Shown: positions 24,522 to 30,861 of the stretch, piece after piece
How positions within the stretch are numbered: the first letter of the stretch is position 1
How the letters are laid out: each line of letters opens with the position of its first letter
NCBI GenBank assembly: GCA_947446155.1
Contig: CANFFZ010000011.1
Span: forward strand, 1 to 30,861
Length of the DNA stretch: 30,861 nt
Direction of reading: 5' to 3'
From: Chloroflexota bacterium
GTDB lineage: Bacteria; Chloroflexota; Dehalococcoidia; UBA2979
Notes under the pieces: model-generated
What the model was told of the DNA's origin: nothing
The model's input: the letters and a program-made list of their open reading frames with translations, nothing else
Database searches by the model: none
Program-made: the position numbers and the translations under genes

Positions 24522-25127
24522 TCAGGGATTTCCCGCGTCCGGGCTCGGGGTCTGCCACACCAACGGCTGAGGCACCTCGGGCCCGACGCCCAGCAGGCGG
24601 CGCACGGGCGGGCGGAGCCAGCCGGCGCGCGCGACTGGCCAGTAGCGCAGCACGGCGAACCCGGCGATCGCCTCGCGGGGCACCGGCCCGAAGTCCCGGC
24701 TGTCCGTCGATGCGCCTCGATGGTCGCCGAGCACGAAGTAGGTGCCCGGCTCCAGACGGTTGATGCCGCGATGCTGCTCGGTGGGGGTTTCGCCGTGGGC
24801 GTACGGCTCGATGAGTACGCGACCGTTCACCTGCAGGCTGCCGCCCACGCGCAGCGCCTCGCCGGGCTGCCCGACGACGCGCTTCAGCAGCAGCCGGCCG
24901 TCACCCTCCGGCCTCGGATCGTGGAGCGCGACGATCTGGCCGTACTCCGCGCCGGCCGGCGGTGCGCCGCGACGGAGGATGAGGAAGTCGCCGGGCTCGA
25001 GGGCGGGCGTCATGCTCTCGCCGGCAACCTCGACGCGCATCACGCCTCGGCGCAACACGACGGCGAGTATGGAAACAGCGGCCGCAGCCAGCGCACCAAG
25101 CGCCAACCACAGCCGCTGCATCATCAT
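24522..25127 (-). CDS. sodX: Nickel superoxide dismutase maturation protease, S26 family
   Basis: Serine-lysine peptidase of the signal peptidase I fold, 201 residues with an N-terminal membrane anchor (about residues 8-26). The active-site serine is in AGESMTPAL (Ser38) and the general-base lysine in LLLKRVVG (Lys82); the GDHRGASTDSRDFGPV box is present. By itself it could be an ordinary lepB, but it lies 25 bases downstream of sodN on the same strand, the classic sodN-sodX arrangement, so the likely job is removal of the SodN propeptide before nickel binding. A TTG at 25130 precedes three ATG codons; the first ATG was chosen. At 201 residues it is longer than many SodX proteins, so some ambiguity remains. 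Confidence 0.83.
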   Translation of the reverse strand: MMMQRLWLALGALAAAAVSILAVVLRRGVMRVEVAGESMTPALEPGDFLILRRGAPPAGAEYGQIVALHDPRPEGDGRLLLKRVVGQPGEALRVGGSLQVNGRVLIEPYAHGETPTEQHRGINRLEPGTYFVLGDHRGASTDSRDFGPVPREAIAGFAVLRYWPVARAGWLRPPVRRLLGVGPEVPQPLVWQTPSPDAGNP

Positions 25128-25152
25128 CAACCGGCTCGGAAGTCGAGAAGGC

Positions 25153-25584
25153 CTAGGCCTTTTTCGTCTCCCAGAAGATCGTGTCGATCTGCTTGATCAG
25201 GCCGAGCAGTTTCTCGCCCTGCGCGGGGTCCTGCGACTTCTTCGACAGGCCGGCTTCCTTGGTGGCGTCCCAGAACAGCTGGTGCAGCTGCGGGTACTTC
25301 TCCACGTGGGGGGGCTTGAAGTAGTCGGTCCAGAGCACCCACAGGTGCTCCTTCACCATGTTCGCGCGCTCCTCCTTGATGGAGAGGCAGCGCGAGCGGT
25401 AGTCCTCCACCGTCTCGGCGGCGGACTTCATGGAGTCGGCCTTCTGGTAGCGCTCCTGGACGGCCTTGACGGACTCCGCCTCAATACGTGCCTGGGCGGG
25501 GTCGTACACGCCGCAGGGCAGGTCGCAGTGCGCGTACGCGGTCTCCGTCGGCCGGATGAGACGCTCGATGGCGTTCCGAATCAT
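25153..25584 (-). CDS. sodN: Nickel-containing superoxide dismutase
   Basis: Converts superoxide to oxygen and peroxide. The 143-residue precursor has an 18-residue propeptide ending AYA, then the nickel hook HCDLPCGVYDP: mature His1, Cys2 and Cys6 are the nickel ligands. The rest (PAQARIEAESVKAVQ, LWVLWTDYFKPPHVEKYP, the final IDTIFWETKKA) closely follows Streptomyces SodN as I remember it. ATG 25584 has GAGGAG six bases upstream. The protein lacks a secretion signal; the propeptide is removed by the peptidase encoded just downstream. This enzyme suits low-iron or marine settings (general knowledge of the family). Confidence 0.97.
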   Translation of the reverse strand: MIRNAIERLIRPTETAYAHCDLPCGVYDPAQARIEAESVKAVQERYQKADSMKSAAETVEDYRSRCLSIKEERANMVKEHLWVLWTDYFKPPHVEKYPQLHQLFWDATKEAGLSKKSQDPAQGEKLLGLIKQIDTIFWETKKA

Positions 25585-25620
25585 GCTGGGCTCCTCGCTG
25601 ATGCGTTGGTCGGGGCCTGA

Positions 25621-25649
25621 TGCTCCGCCCGCAGGCTTCAACGTGTCAA
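25621..25649 (-). promoter_or_regulatory. Possible sodN promoter
   Basis: A consensus -35 TTGACA (25649-25644 on the minus strand) lies 60-65 bases upstream of the sodN start. The corresponding -10 at 17-18 bases (GGAGCA or GAGCAT) is poor, so this is tentative. Confidence 0.3.
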
Positions 25650-25734
25650 CCGGGCGGTACGATGCGGACGCCGCTGCCGCGCTCAGTGTTGGGTCAGACA
25701 CCCGGCGGGGCATGACCGCTGAGGAGGGATCAGC

Positions 25735-25755
25735 ATGCCCATCCGTAACCTTTGA
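25735..25755 (+). other. Six-codon SD-led mini-ORF coupled to the MOSC gene
   Basis: ATG 25735 is preceded by GAGGAGGG at a good distance and encodes only MPIRNL before a TGA that overlaps the MOSC ATG (TGATG). The strong ribosome site seems to serve the MOSC gene by reinitiation, or marks the original MOSC start lost by a further frame change. Confidence 0.4.
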
Positions 25756-26248
25756 TGTGCACCGTGGCCGTCTGGACGGTGACCGAGCGCGCGTCGATCG
25801 TCGCGATCTGCACATCTCCCCGCGCCGGTGCGCCGATGGAGCAGCACGAGGCGGCCCTGCTGGTGCCCGGTGTGGGGATCGACAGCGACCGCTATGCCCT
25901 GCGGACAGGCTGGTGGAGCGACCCGCAGTGGCCCGACCAGGAACTGACGTTGTTCGAGCTGAGGTCGCTGAGGCGATCGGAATCGCGCCGTCCAGGGCGC
26001 GGCGAAACCTCGTGATGCGCGGTGTACGGCTCGAAAGTCTCGTGGGGGTTCGCTTCCGGATTGGCGAAGCCGTCGTAGTCGGTGTGCGGGCCTGCGATCC
26101 CTGCCGCTACATCGAGGACTTGACTGGCAAGCCGGGGATCACGAAGGCGCTTGAGGGGTTCAACGGCGGCCTGCGGTGCCATATCGAGACAGGTGGCCAA
26201 GTGCGTATCGGCGACGTGATCGAGGTTGTCGGTCCGGCGGTCGAGTAG
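25755..26248 (+). pseudogene. MOSC-domain protein, frameshifted
   Basis: MOSC proteins bind a sulfur or molybdenum cofactor-related ligand through a conserved cysteine. The N-terminal half is in the frame starting at 25755 (SPRAGAPMEQ, PGVGIDSDRYAL, WSDPQWPDQELTLFE); the C-terminal half is one frame away (EVAEAIGIAPSRARRNLVMRG, GVRACDPCRYIEDLTG, GGLRCHIETGG) and ends at 26246-26248. Inserting one G at about 25958/25959 restores LFEAEVAEAIG, the normal family text, so a one-base deletion is the simplest explanation. The conserved cysteines of VRACDPC remain. It ends three bases from the convergent nuoB stop. Assembly error or real inactivation cannot be separated here. Confidence 0.78.
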
Positions 26249-26251
26249 GCC

Positions 26252-26992
26252 CTAGATGTGGGCGAGCGAGACGCCGCCCGACATCCGGTCGGGGTCGTTC
26301 AGGCCCGGGAACGGCGCGAACAGCGACTCAAGTTCACGTCGGATCGGGTCACCTTCGGGCAGGTAGGCGGAGAAGTCGCCGTCTGGCTCAGGACGGGCGC
26401 GCTGCCCGGTCACATCGAAGTGCTTGATCTTGTCCTGCAGCATCATCAGCCCCTGCAGCAGGGACTCCGGACGCGGCGGGCAGCCCGGCACGTAGACATC
26501 GACGGGTGCGATGAGGTTCACGCCGGGCAGCACTGAGTAGGCGTATGCGAACGGCCCGCCCATGATCGCGCAGCCGCCCATGGAGATGACCCACTTCGGG
26601 TCAGCCATCTGGAGGTAGATGCGGCGCACCACCGGCGCCATCTTCCAGGTCACGGTGCCCGCGACGATCATCAGGTCCGCCTGCCGAGGCGATGCTCGGA
26701 AGACCTCCGACCCGAACCGCGCGATGTCGTAGCGCGAGGTGGCCGAGGCGATCATCTCGATGGCGCAGCAGGCGAGGCCGAACATCGCCGGCCAGAGCGA
26801 GTGCGCGCGCGCCCAGTTGACGAGGGTGTCCACGGACGTCATCAGGACGTTCTTGCGCACCTCTTCTTCGAGGGCAGCGCCGGTCAGTTCCTGCTCGCCG
26901 AGCAGCGGGTGCGGCAGGCGCAACGCGCCCTCGCCCGCCGAGGCGGCAGCGATGTCCAGACCGAGGTTCAAGGAACGCGGCACCGTGGTCAC
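26252..26992 (-). CDS. nuoB: NADH-quinone oxidoreductase subunit B
   Basis: Complex I subunit that carries the N2 [4Fe-4S] cluster next to the quinone site. The 246-residue product has the four cluster cysteines: Cys75 and Cys76 in LACCAIEM, Cys141 in GGCAIMGG and Cys171 in VPGCPPRPE. It is longer than many NuoB proteins, with about 50 extra N-terminal residues and a charged C-terminal tail. The start is GTG 26992; an internal GTG (Val4) is also possible and no strong ribosome site separates them. No other nuo gene is next to it here; iscS is upstream on the same strand. Confidence 0.94.
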   Translation of the reverse strand: MTTVPRSLNLGLDIAAASAGEGALRLPHPLLGEQELTGAALEEEVRKNVLMTSVDTLVNWARAHSLWPAMFGLACCAIEMIASATSRYDIARFGSEVFRASPRQADLMIVAGTVTWKMAPVVRRIYLQMADPKWVISMGGCAIMGGPFAYAYSVLPGVNLIAPVDVYVPGCPPRPESLLQGLMMLQDKIKHFDVTGQRARPEPDGDFSAYLPEGDPIRRELESLFAPFPGLNDPDRMSGGVSLAHI

Positions 26993-27072
26993 AAGCGAGC
27001 CCCCGCTGTCAGATTCGCCATCCGCCGCATGCTACGCCGGGCCTCGGAGGGCGGCAAACCTCGGACCCAACG

Positions 27073-28299
27073 CTACGAGGCCAGCCACGGCAGCCACGAG
27101 GCGGGCGGCTCCGTGACCGGGATCGGGGACAGCGCGCGGAGGCGCTGCACGGCGCCGGGGAGCACCTCCAGCAGGCGGTCGATGTCGGCGTCCGTGTTCT
27201 GGCGGCCGAGGGTGAACCTCAGCGAGCCGCGTGCGAGGTCTTCCGGGACGCCCATCGCCACCAGCACGTGGCTCGGCTCCACGGAGCCAGTCGTGCAGGC
27301 AGAGCCCGAGGACGCCGCGATGCCGGCGAGGTCGAGCGCCAGCAGGATCGACTCGCCCTCCACGAAGCCGACGCAGCACGACACGTTGCCGGGAAGCCGC
27401 TGGTCGAGGTCGCGCGGGCCGGTGATCGCCAGCAGCGGGATGCGGCGCGGGAGTTCCTCGATCAGCCGCGCCTGCAGATGCCGTTCGTGGGAGAGGTCAG
27501 CTTCCCGCCGCTCCGAGGCGAGCGTGATGGCGTGCGCGAAGCCGGCGATGGCGGCGGTGTCCTCGGTGCCCGCGCGGAGCCGCCGTTCCTGCCCGCCGCC
27601 GAGGATCTGCCCGGCGAGCGGCGTGCCGCCGCGGACGTACAGCGCACCCGCACCGCGCGGCCCGTACATCTTGTGCGCCGTGACGGTCATCAGGTCGACG
27701 CCGAGCCGGTCGACGTTTACCCCGAGGTGCGCAGCGGACTGCACCGCGTCCGTGTGGACTGCGGTGTGCGGGTTCTTCGCGTGTACGAGTCGCGCGATCG
27801 TCCCGATGTCGTTGACCGCGCCCACCTCGTTGTTCGCGTGCATGACGGAGACGAGCACCGTGTCGTCGCGCACGGCGGCCTCGACGGCGGCAGGGTCGAT
27901 GCGGCCATCGGGACCTGGCGCGATCCGCGTAACCTCGGCGAGCCCGTCCCGCTCGAGTTGTTCGGCAGGGTCGAGGATGGCGTGATGCTCGACGGCGGAA
28001 ATCACCACGTGCCGCCCTCGCTGCTGCGTGGCGGCAAGGACGCCGCGGAGCGCGAGGTTGTCGGCCTCCGAGCCTCCCGAGGTGAACACGATCTCTTCGA
28101 CGCGCGCGCCCAGGTGGTGGGCGATGACCGCGCGGGCGTCATCGATGGCGCGGCGCGCCTCCTGCGCCTCGACGTAGATCGAGGAGGGGTTGTGCCAGGC
28201 GGTGGCGAGGAAGGGCAGCATCACCTCGACCACGGCGGGGTCAGGGGGCGTGGTCGCCGCGTGGTCCAGGTAGATGCGCGCGGGGCGCTGCGCGGTCAT
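27073..28299 (-). CDS. iscS: Cysteine desulfurase
   Basis: PLP enzyme that takes sulfur from cysteine for Fe-S clusters and thiolated tRNA. The 408-residue product has His105 in VEHHAIL, Asp184 in HTDAVQ, the PLP lysine Lys210 in TAHKMYGPRG and the persulfide cysteine Cys335 in SGSACTTGSVEPSHVL, as in group I NifS/IscS proteins. It is divergent from a SufR-type regulator across a 92-base spacer, and an A-type carrier lies beyond that, forming a compact Fe-S assembly module. The downstream nuoB (gap 80 bases) may be in the same transcript and needs its product. NifS and IscS cannot be distinguished from sequence alone. Confidence 0.95.
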   Translation of the reverse strand: MTAQRPARIYLDHAATTPPDPAVVEVMLPFLATAWHNPSSIYVEAQEARRAIDDARAVIAHHLGARVEEIVFTSGGSEADNLALRGVLAATQQRGRHVVISAVEHHAILDPAEQLERDGLAEVTRIAPGPDGRIDPAAVEAAVRDDTVLVSVMHANNEVGAVNDIGTIARLVHAKNPHTAVHTDAVQSAAHLGVNVDRLGVDLMTVTAHKMYGPRGAGALYVRGGTPLAGQILGGGQERRLRAGTEDTAAIAGFAHAITLASERREADLSHERHLQARLIEELPRRIPLLAITGPRDLDQRLPGNVSCCVGFVEGESILLALDLAGIAASSGSACTTGSVEPSHVLVAMGVPEDLARGSLRFTLGRQNTDADIDRLLEVLPGAVQRLRALSPIPVTEPPASWLPWLAS

Positions 28300-28349
28300 A
28301 CCGTTGAGGATAGGCGTTCCCGCTCGCGTCGAGCCGAGCGGGCGAGGTG

Positions 28350-28378
28350 GTGCAAAGGATCAACCGCCCTCTTACCAT
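28350..28378 (+). promoter_or_regulatory. Possible sufR promoter
   Basis: GTGCAA, 17 bases, TACCAT. Transcription would start close to the ATG at 28386, giving a nearly leaderless message; in that case the GAGGGA at 28380-28385 would not be in the transcript. A SufR-type operator was not identified in the 92-base spacer. Confidence 0.35.
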
Positions 28379-28391
28379 CGAGGGAATGGCG

Positions 28392-29078
28392 ATGAACGGC
28401 ATCGACGGCACTCGTGAGCAGATCCTCGCGCTCCTGCGACGGCGGGAGCGGATGGCGGTCGCTGACCTCGCCCGTGAACTGAAGTTGGCCGGTGCGACCG
28501 TCCGCCGCCACCTCGACCTTCTGCTTCGCGACAAGTTCGTCTCCGTCGCCCCCCAACGAGGCGGCACGGGACGCCCTCGCCACATCTTCGCGATCACGGA
28601 TTCCGGGTCGGAGTTGTTCCGCCAGAACTACGTGCGCATGACGCGCCGCCTGCTCAGCGAGATCGTCTCCCTGAGCACGGACGAGACCGCCGGACGATCC
28701 GGCGCCGAACTCGCTGACCTCATCTTCGCGAAGATGGCCGAGCGTCTGGCCGCTGAGTACCGCGCCCGCGTGGAGGGCGACACGCTCGCCGAGCGCGTCC
28801 GCTCCGTTGCCCACCTGCTCTCCGAAGAAGGCCTGTACTTCGAGGTCGTCGAGGCCCCCGGGGGCTCCAGCCTCCTCGGGCGGGGCTGCCCCTGCACTCG
28901 CCTGCTGGGGGAGCACGACGGCGTCTGTGACCACGACCGGGTGCTGCTCTCGCGCATCCTGGGGGTCGAGGTGGTGCCGCTCCGCGCCGAATCGCTGCCG
29001 GGGGACTTCGTCTGCGGCTACCACGTGCCCGCCTCGACACCCCGGTCGCCGCTGGAGGCCGCCCCGACAACGGTGTAG
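28392..29078 (+). CDS. sufR: SufR-type Fe-S cluster-sensing transcriptional regulator
   Basis: DeoR/ArsR-like winged-helix repressor of 228 residues: helix-turn-helix at about 8-50 (REQILALLRRRERMAVADLA, KLAGATVRRHLDLLL), a wing with GGTGRPRHIFAIT, a dimer region, and a C-terminal cluster site with Cys166, Cys168, Cys179 and Cys208. This cysteine pattern is that of SufR, which binds an Fe-S cluster and represses the suf/isc genes when clusters are sufficient. ATG 28392 has GAGGGA six bases upstream; ATG 28386 would suit a leaderless start. Divergent iscS is the obvious target, and the rightward A-type carrier may also be controlled. Confidence 0.88.
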   Translation: MNGIDGTREQILALLRRRERMAVADLARELKLAGATVRRHLDLLLRDKFVSVAPQRGGTGRPRHIFAITDSGSELFRQNYVRMTRRLLSEIVSLSTDETAGRSGAELADLIFAKMAERLAAEYRARVEGDTLAERVRSVAHLLSEEGLYFEVVEAPGGSSLLGRGCPCTRLLGEHDGVCDHDRVLLSRILGVEVVPLRAESLPGDFVCGYHVPASTPRSPLEAAPTTV

Positions 29079-29177
29079 GCAGATGCCACTCTGGGATGGC
29101 GGAGGCTGTCCGGGGTGGGTTATCATTCATGAGCAGTCCAGCGACGGCGGTGTCGCGGATCGACCTCGGAGGTTCCT

Positions 29178-29609
29178 ATGAGCGTTCCGCTGCCCGGTAT
29201 GGGTGCGACCATTTCCAGCAAGCCTGCGCCGGCCCCGACGGCCATCAGCGCAATGGTGACGATGACCGACCGCGCCGCCACGAAGGCGAAGTCGCTCCTC
29301 GAAGCGAAGGGGTACCCAGACGGGATGCTCCGCGTCTTCGTCGTCGGTGGTGGCTGTTCCGGTTACCAGTACGGCATGGCCATCGCGCCGACCGCGGACC
29401 CGACCGACCAGGTCGTGGTGCTCGATGGTGGCGTGAACGTCGTCGTCGACCGCGAGTCCGTCCCGATGATCTCCGGCGCTGAGATCGACTTTGTGGAGGA
29501 CCTGATGAAGTCAGGCTTCACGATCTACAACCCGAACGCGGTCTCGGCCTGCGCCTGCGGCTCGTCGTTCCAGACCGGCGAGAACCCGGGGACGCCGCGT
29601 CCCTGCTAG
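29178..29609 (+). CDS. A-type Fe-S cluster carrier (IscA/ErpA/HesB family)
   Basis: Transfers assembled Fe-S clusters to target apo-proteins. The 143-residue product has the three ligand cysteines: Cys60 in GGGCSGYQYG and Cys125/Cys127 in SACACGSSF, with the family FVEDLMKSGFTIYNPNAV segment between. About 25 extra residues precede the usual domain start. The ATG has GGAGG five bases upstream. It lies 99 bases after sufR in the same direction and is followed by a strong terminator. Whether it is ErpA-like or IscA-like cannot be decided; an ErpA-type role fits nearby nuoB. Confidence 0.92.
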   Translation: MSVPLPGMGATISSKPAPAPTAISAMVTMTDRAATKAKSLLEAKGYPDGMLRVFVVGGGCSGYQYGMAIAPTADPTDQVVVLDGGVNVVVDRESVPMISGAEIDFVEDLMKSGFTIYNPNAVSACACGSSFQTGENPGTPRPC

Positions 29610-29634
29610 TCGCCATCATGGTTGACCTGCATCG

Positions 29635-29661
29635 AAGCCCCGCACACGCGGGGCTTCTTGC
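29635..29661 (+). terminator. Terminator after the A-type carrier gene
   Basis: A perfect 10-bp stem (GAAGCCCCGC with GCGGGGCTTC), loop ACAC and a short TT tail lie 26 bases past the stop codon. It ends the sufR-carrier transcription unit. Confidence 0.8.
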
Positions 29662-29719
29662 TGTCCGTCTGCGTACGTGGGAGCGGTATCCTGCGGACGC
29701 GAGTGCGAGGAGTTGGCGA

Positions 29720-30163
29720 ATGCAAGCCTGGATCAACGTCGGGACCCCGGAGAACTTCGAGATCCTGCGAAAGCGGAAGTTCGACCTGTCGCCTTTCAAG
29801 GCGTCGCGTCGCCGGCAGACAGCGGAGATGCAGCCGGGCGACCGCATCGTTTACTACCTCACGGGGGTGGTGCAGTTCGGCGGGGTCGTCGAGGTGACTG
29901 GCCCGGTGCGCGAGGAGACGAAAGACCTGGGGCTGTACTCGGAGGTGAAGGAGGAAGAGGACTATCCCTTCCGCCTGCCGACGAAGCCAGTCGTCATCGC
30001 GAAGCTCGGTAACTACGTGGAGATCCGCGAGATTACCGACCTGCTGGAGAAGACGAGGCCGTTCGGGCCGAAGAAACTCGGCATGTGCTTCCGCGGCAAC
30101 GTCCACAAGATCTCGCAGCACGACCTCGATGTGATCGAGGGACTGATGCGCGAGCGGGCGTAG
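29720..30163 (+). CDS. EVE-domain (PUA-like) protein
   Basis: A 147-residue stand-alone EVE domain, related to the PUA and YTH folds that recognise modified bases in RNA or DNA. Visible features are the start MQAWINVGTPENFEIL, the central basic segment ending in MQPGDRIVYYLTGV, and the C-terminal GKLG-type stretch ending FGPKKLGMCFRGNVHKIS. ATG 29720 has GAGGAG seven bases upstream; the longer in-frame reading begins inside the preceding terminator. The ligand is unknown; no methyltransferase or restriction gene is near, so a defence role is not supported here. The next gene starts three bases after its stop. Confidence 0.88.
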   Translation: MQAWINVGTPENFEILRKRKFDLSPFKASRRRQTAEMQPGDRIVYYLTGVVQFGGVVEVTGPVREETKDLGLYSEVKEEEDYPFRLPTKPVVIAKLGNYVEIREITDLLEKTRPFGPKKLGMCFRGNVHKISQHDLDVIEGLMRERA

Positions 30164-30166
30164 CGC

Positions 30167-30592
30167 GTGAACGAGTTCGTGCCGCGACGGCTGACGCGCA
30201 GCGGCGACCGCCGCCTCGGCGGTGTGTGTGCCGGGATCGCGGAGTACTTCGGGCTCGACCCGACCGTCGTCCGTGTGATCGCGGTACTCCTGCTGCTGGT
30301 CGGTCCGATCGGCGGGTTCACCTTCCTCGGCTACATCGTGCTGTGGATCGTGCTGCCGGAGTCCCCGGCGGCCACCGCGCAGCTTCGCGTCACGCGCGAC
30401 CGAGGTGACACCGGCTTCATCATCGGCATCGGGCTCCTCGCCGTCGGGGCGTGGTTGCTCGTCAGCCGCATCGGCTGGATGGGGATGGGTTGGATGCACG
30501 GCGGCTGGCTGCCGGGCTTCGCGAGCGTGCCGCTGCTGCTCGTCACCGCCGGCGTCATCGTCGTGATGCTGTCGCGTCGCAAGCGTCCATAG
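30167..30592 (+). CDS. PspC-domain membrane protein
   Basis: A 141-residue protein with an N-terminal PspC domain (residues about 5-65): RRLTRSGDRRLGGVCAGIAEYFGLDPTVVRVI, then a membrane helix ending YIVLWIVLPE. A second part has two more hydrophobic segments (about 85-100 and 118-136) and a Trp/Gly-rich loop between. PspC domains are linked to envelope stress signalling, but in such stand-alone proteins the role is not established. The GTG start lies three bases after the EVE gene stop and has only a weak ribosome site, suggesting coupled translation. Confidence 0.85.
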   Translation: MNEFVPRRLTRSGDRRLGGVCAGIAEYFGLDPTVVRVIAVLLLLVGPIGGFTFLGYIVLWIVLPESPAATAQLRVTRDRGDTGFIIGIGLLAVGAWLLVSRIGWMGMGWMHGGWLPGFASVPLLLVTAGVIVVMLSRRKRP

Positions 30593-30631
30593 CGGTGGGC
30601 CTCAGCGGCTCGCGAGGATCGAGGGGCACCG

Positions 30632-30861
30632 ATGGCTGAGACGACGACCGGGGAGCAGCTGTCGCTGATGGTGGGGCGCCTGCTCGACAACTGTTCGAAG
30701 TGCCTCGTGGACCTCACGCACGAGCAGATCCACTTCCACGCGGGAGCCACCTCGAACTCGATCGCATTCGAAATGTGGCACGTCGCGCGCACCGTGGACA
30801 ACGTGCTGTTCTTCGCCTTCGACCGCGACCGCCCGGTGTGGCTGCGCGACGGGTACGAGGA
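30632..30861 (+). CDS. DinB-like four-helix protein, 5' part only
   Basis: The gene runs off the window's right edge; 76 complete codons are present. ATG 30632 has GAGGGG five bases upstream. The visible part, including a SNSIAFEMWHVARTVDNVLF helix and RDRPVWLRDGY, resembles DinB-superfamily metal-binding four-helix bundles, with His in the position of the first metal ligand (MWHVA). DinB-like proteins include thiol transferases and many of unknown function. It follows the PspC gene after 39 bases. Confidence 0.7.
   Translation, partial: MAETTTGEQLSLMVGRLLDNCSKCLVDLTHEQIHFHAGATSNSIAFEMWHVARTVDNVLFFAFDRDRPVWLRDGYE

Noticed and set aside
25753..25755. Selenocysteine read-through of the mini-ORF TGA, considered because selD is present
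   Set aside because: The frame after the TGA closes again within eight codons and is not the MOSC frame; no SECIS-like context was identified.
25466..26248. Single 260-residue ORF covering the MOSC C-terminal half
   Set aside because: Its first part is antisense to sodN and then out of frame with the MOSC N-terminal half; only the last third is real coding sequence.

Overview
The window is high-GC (roughly two-thirds G+C by eye), gene-dense, with bacterial operons and Shine-Dalgarno-led ATG/GTG starts. The protein set (zinc-ribbon L28, UPF0182, a GroEL without the Gly-Met tail, nickel superoxide dismutase, SufR/IscS/A-type carrier, nuoB, an LprG-like lipoprotein with an MFS exporter) fits a bacterium of the Chloroflexota, perhaps Dehalococcoidia-like. 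That placement is inference. I see no IS elements, CRISPR arrays, tRNAs or rRNAs; this looks like chromosomal core sequence with some lineage-specific modules.

Region 1 (1-2352): rpmB with a terminator, then leftward genes for a LigB-type extradiol dioxygenase and a YceI protein. An HxlR-family regulator is divergent from yceI across a palindrome-bearing spacer. Region 2 (16041-2349, leftward) is a run of eleven co-directional genes behind a recognisable promoter: argJ, argB, a UPF0182 membrane protein, argD, a membrane CACHE/HAMP-like sensor, a soluble GAF-PAS histidine kinase, argG, a small membrane protein, a VOC protein, argH and rpe. Most of arginine biosynthesis is interleaved with a sensory system and envelope genes. 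The promoter is followed by a short SD-led ORF for an arginine-rich peptide, a candidate attenuation leader. A perfect 14-bp hairpin covers the stop/start junction of the split sensor kinase.

Region 3 (16052-21036, mainly rightward): two overlapping, paralogous GNAT acetyltransferases, a leftward endonuclease III gene, and a coupled operon of selD, an LppX/LprG-like lipoprotein and a DHA2 MFS transporter, reminiscent of mycobacterial lprG-P55. Region 4 (21094-25584, leftward): an unknown protein, groEL with a promoter and perfect CIRCE, an HDOD protein with a likely disrupted 5' end, and the sodN/sodX pair (nickel superoxide dismutase and its maturation protease).

Region 5 (25735-30861): a MOSC gene broken by an apparent one-base deletion, nuoB, iscS, a SufR-type Fe-S regulator divergent from iscS, an A-type Fe-S carrier, then EVE, PspC and a truncated DinB-like gene. 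The Fe-S genes form a compact assembly module next to nuoB. The two apparent frameshifts lie within 1.7 kb of each other on both sides of sodN/sodX, so read errors should be excluded before calling them biological.
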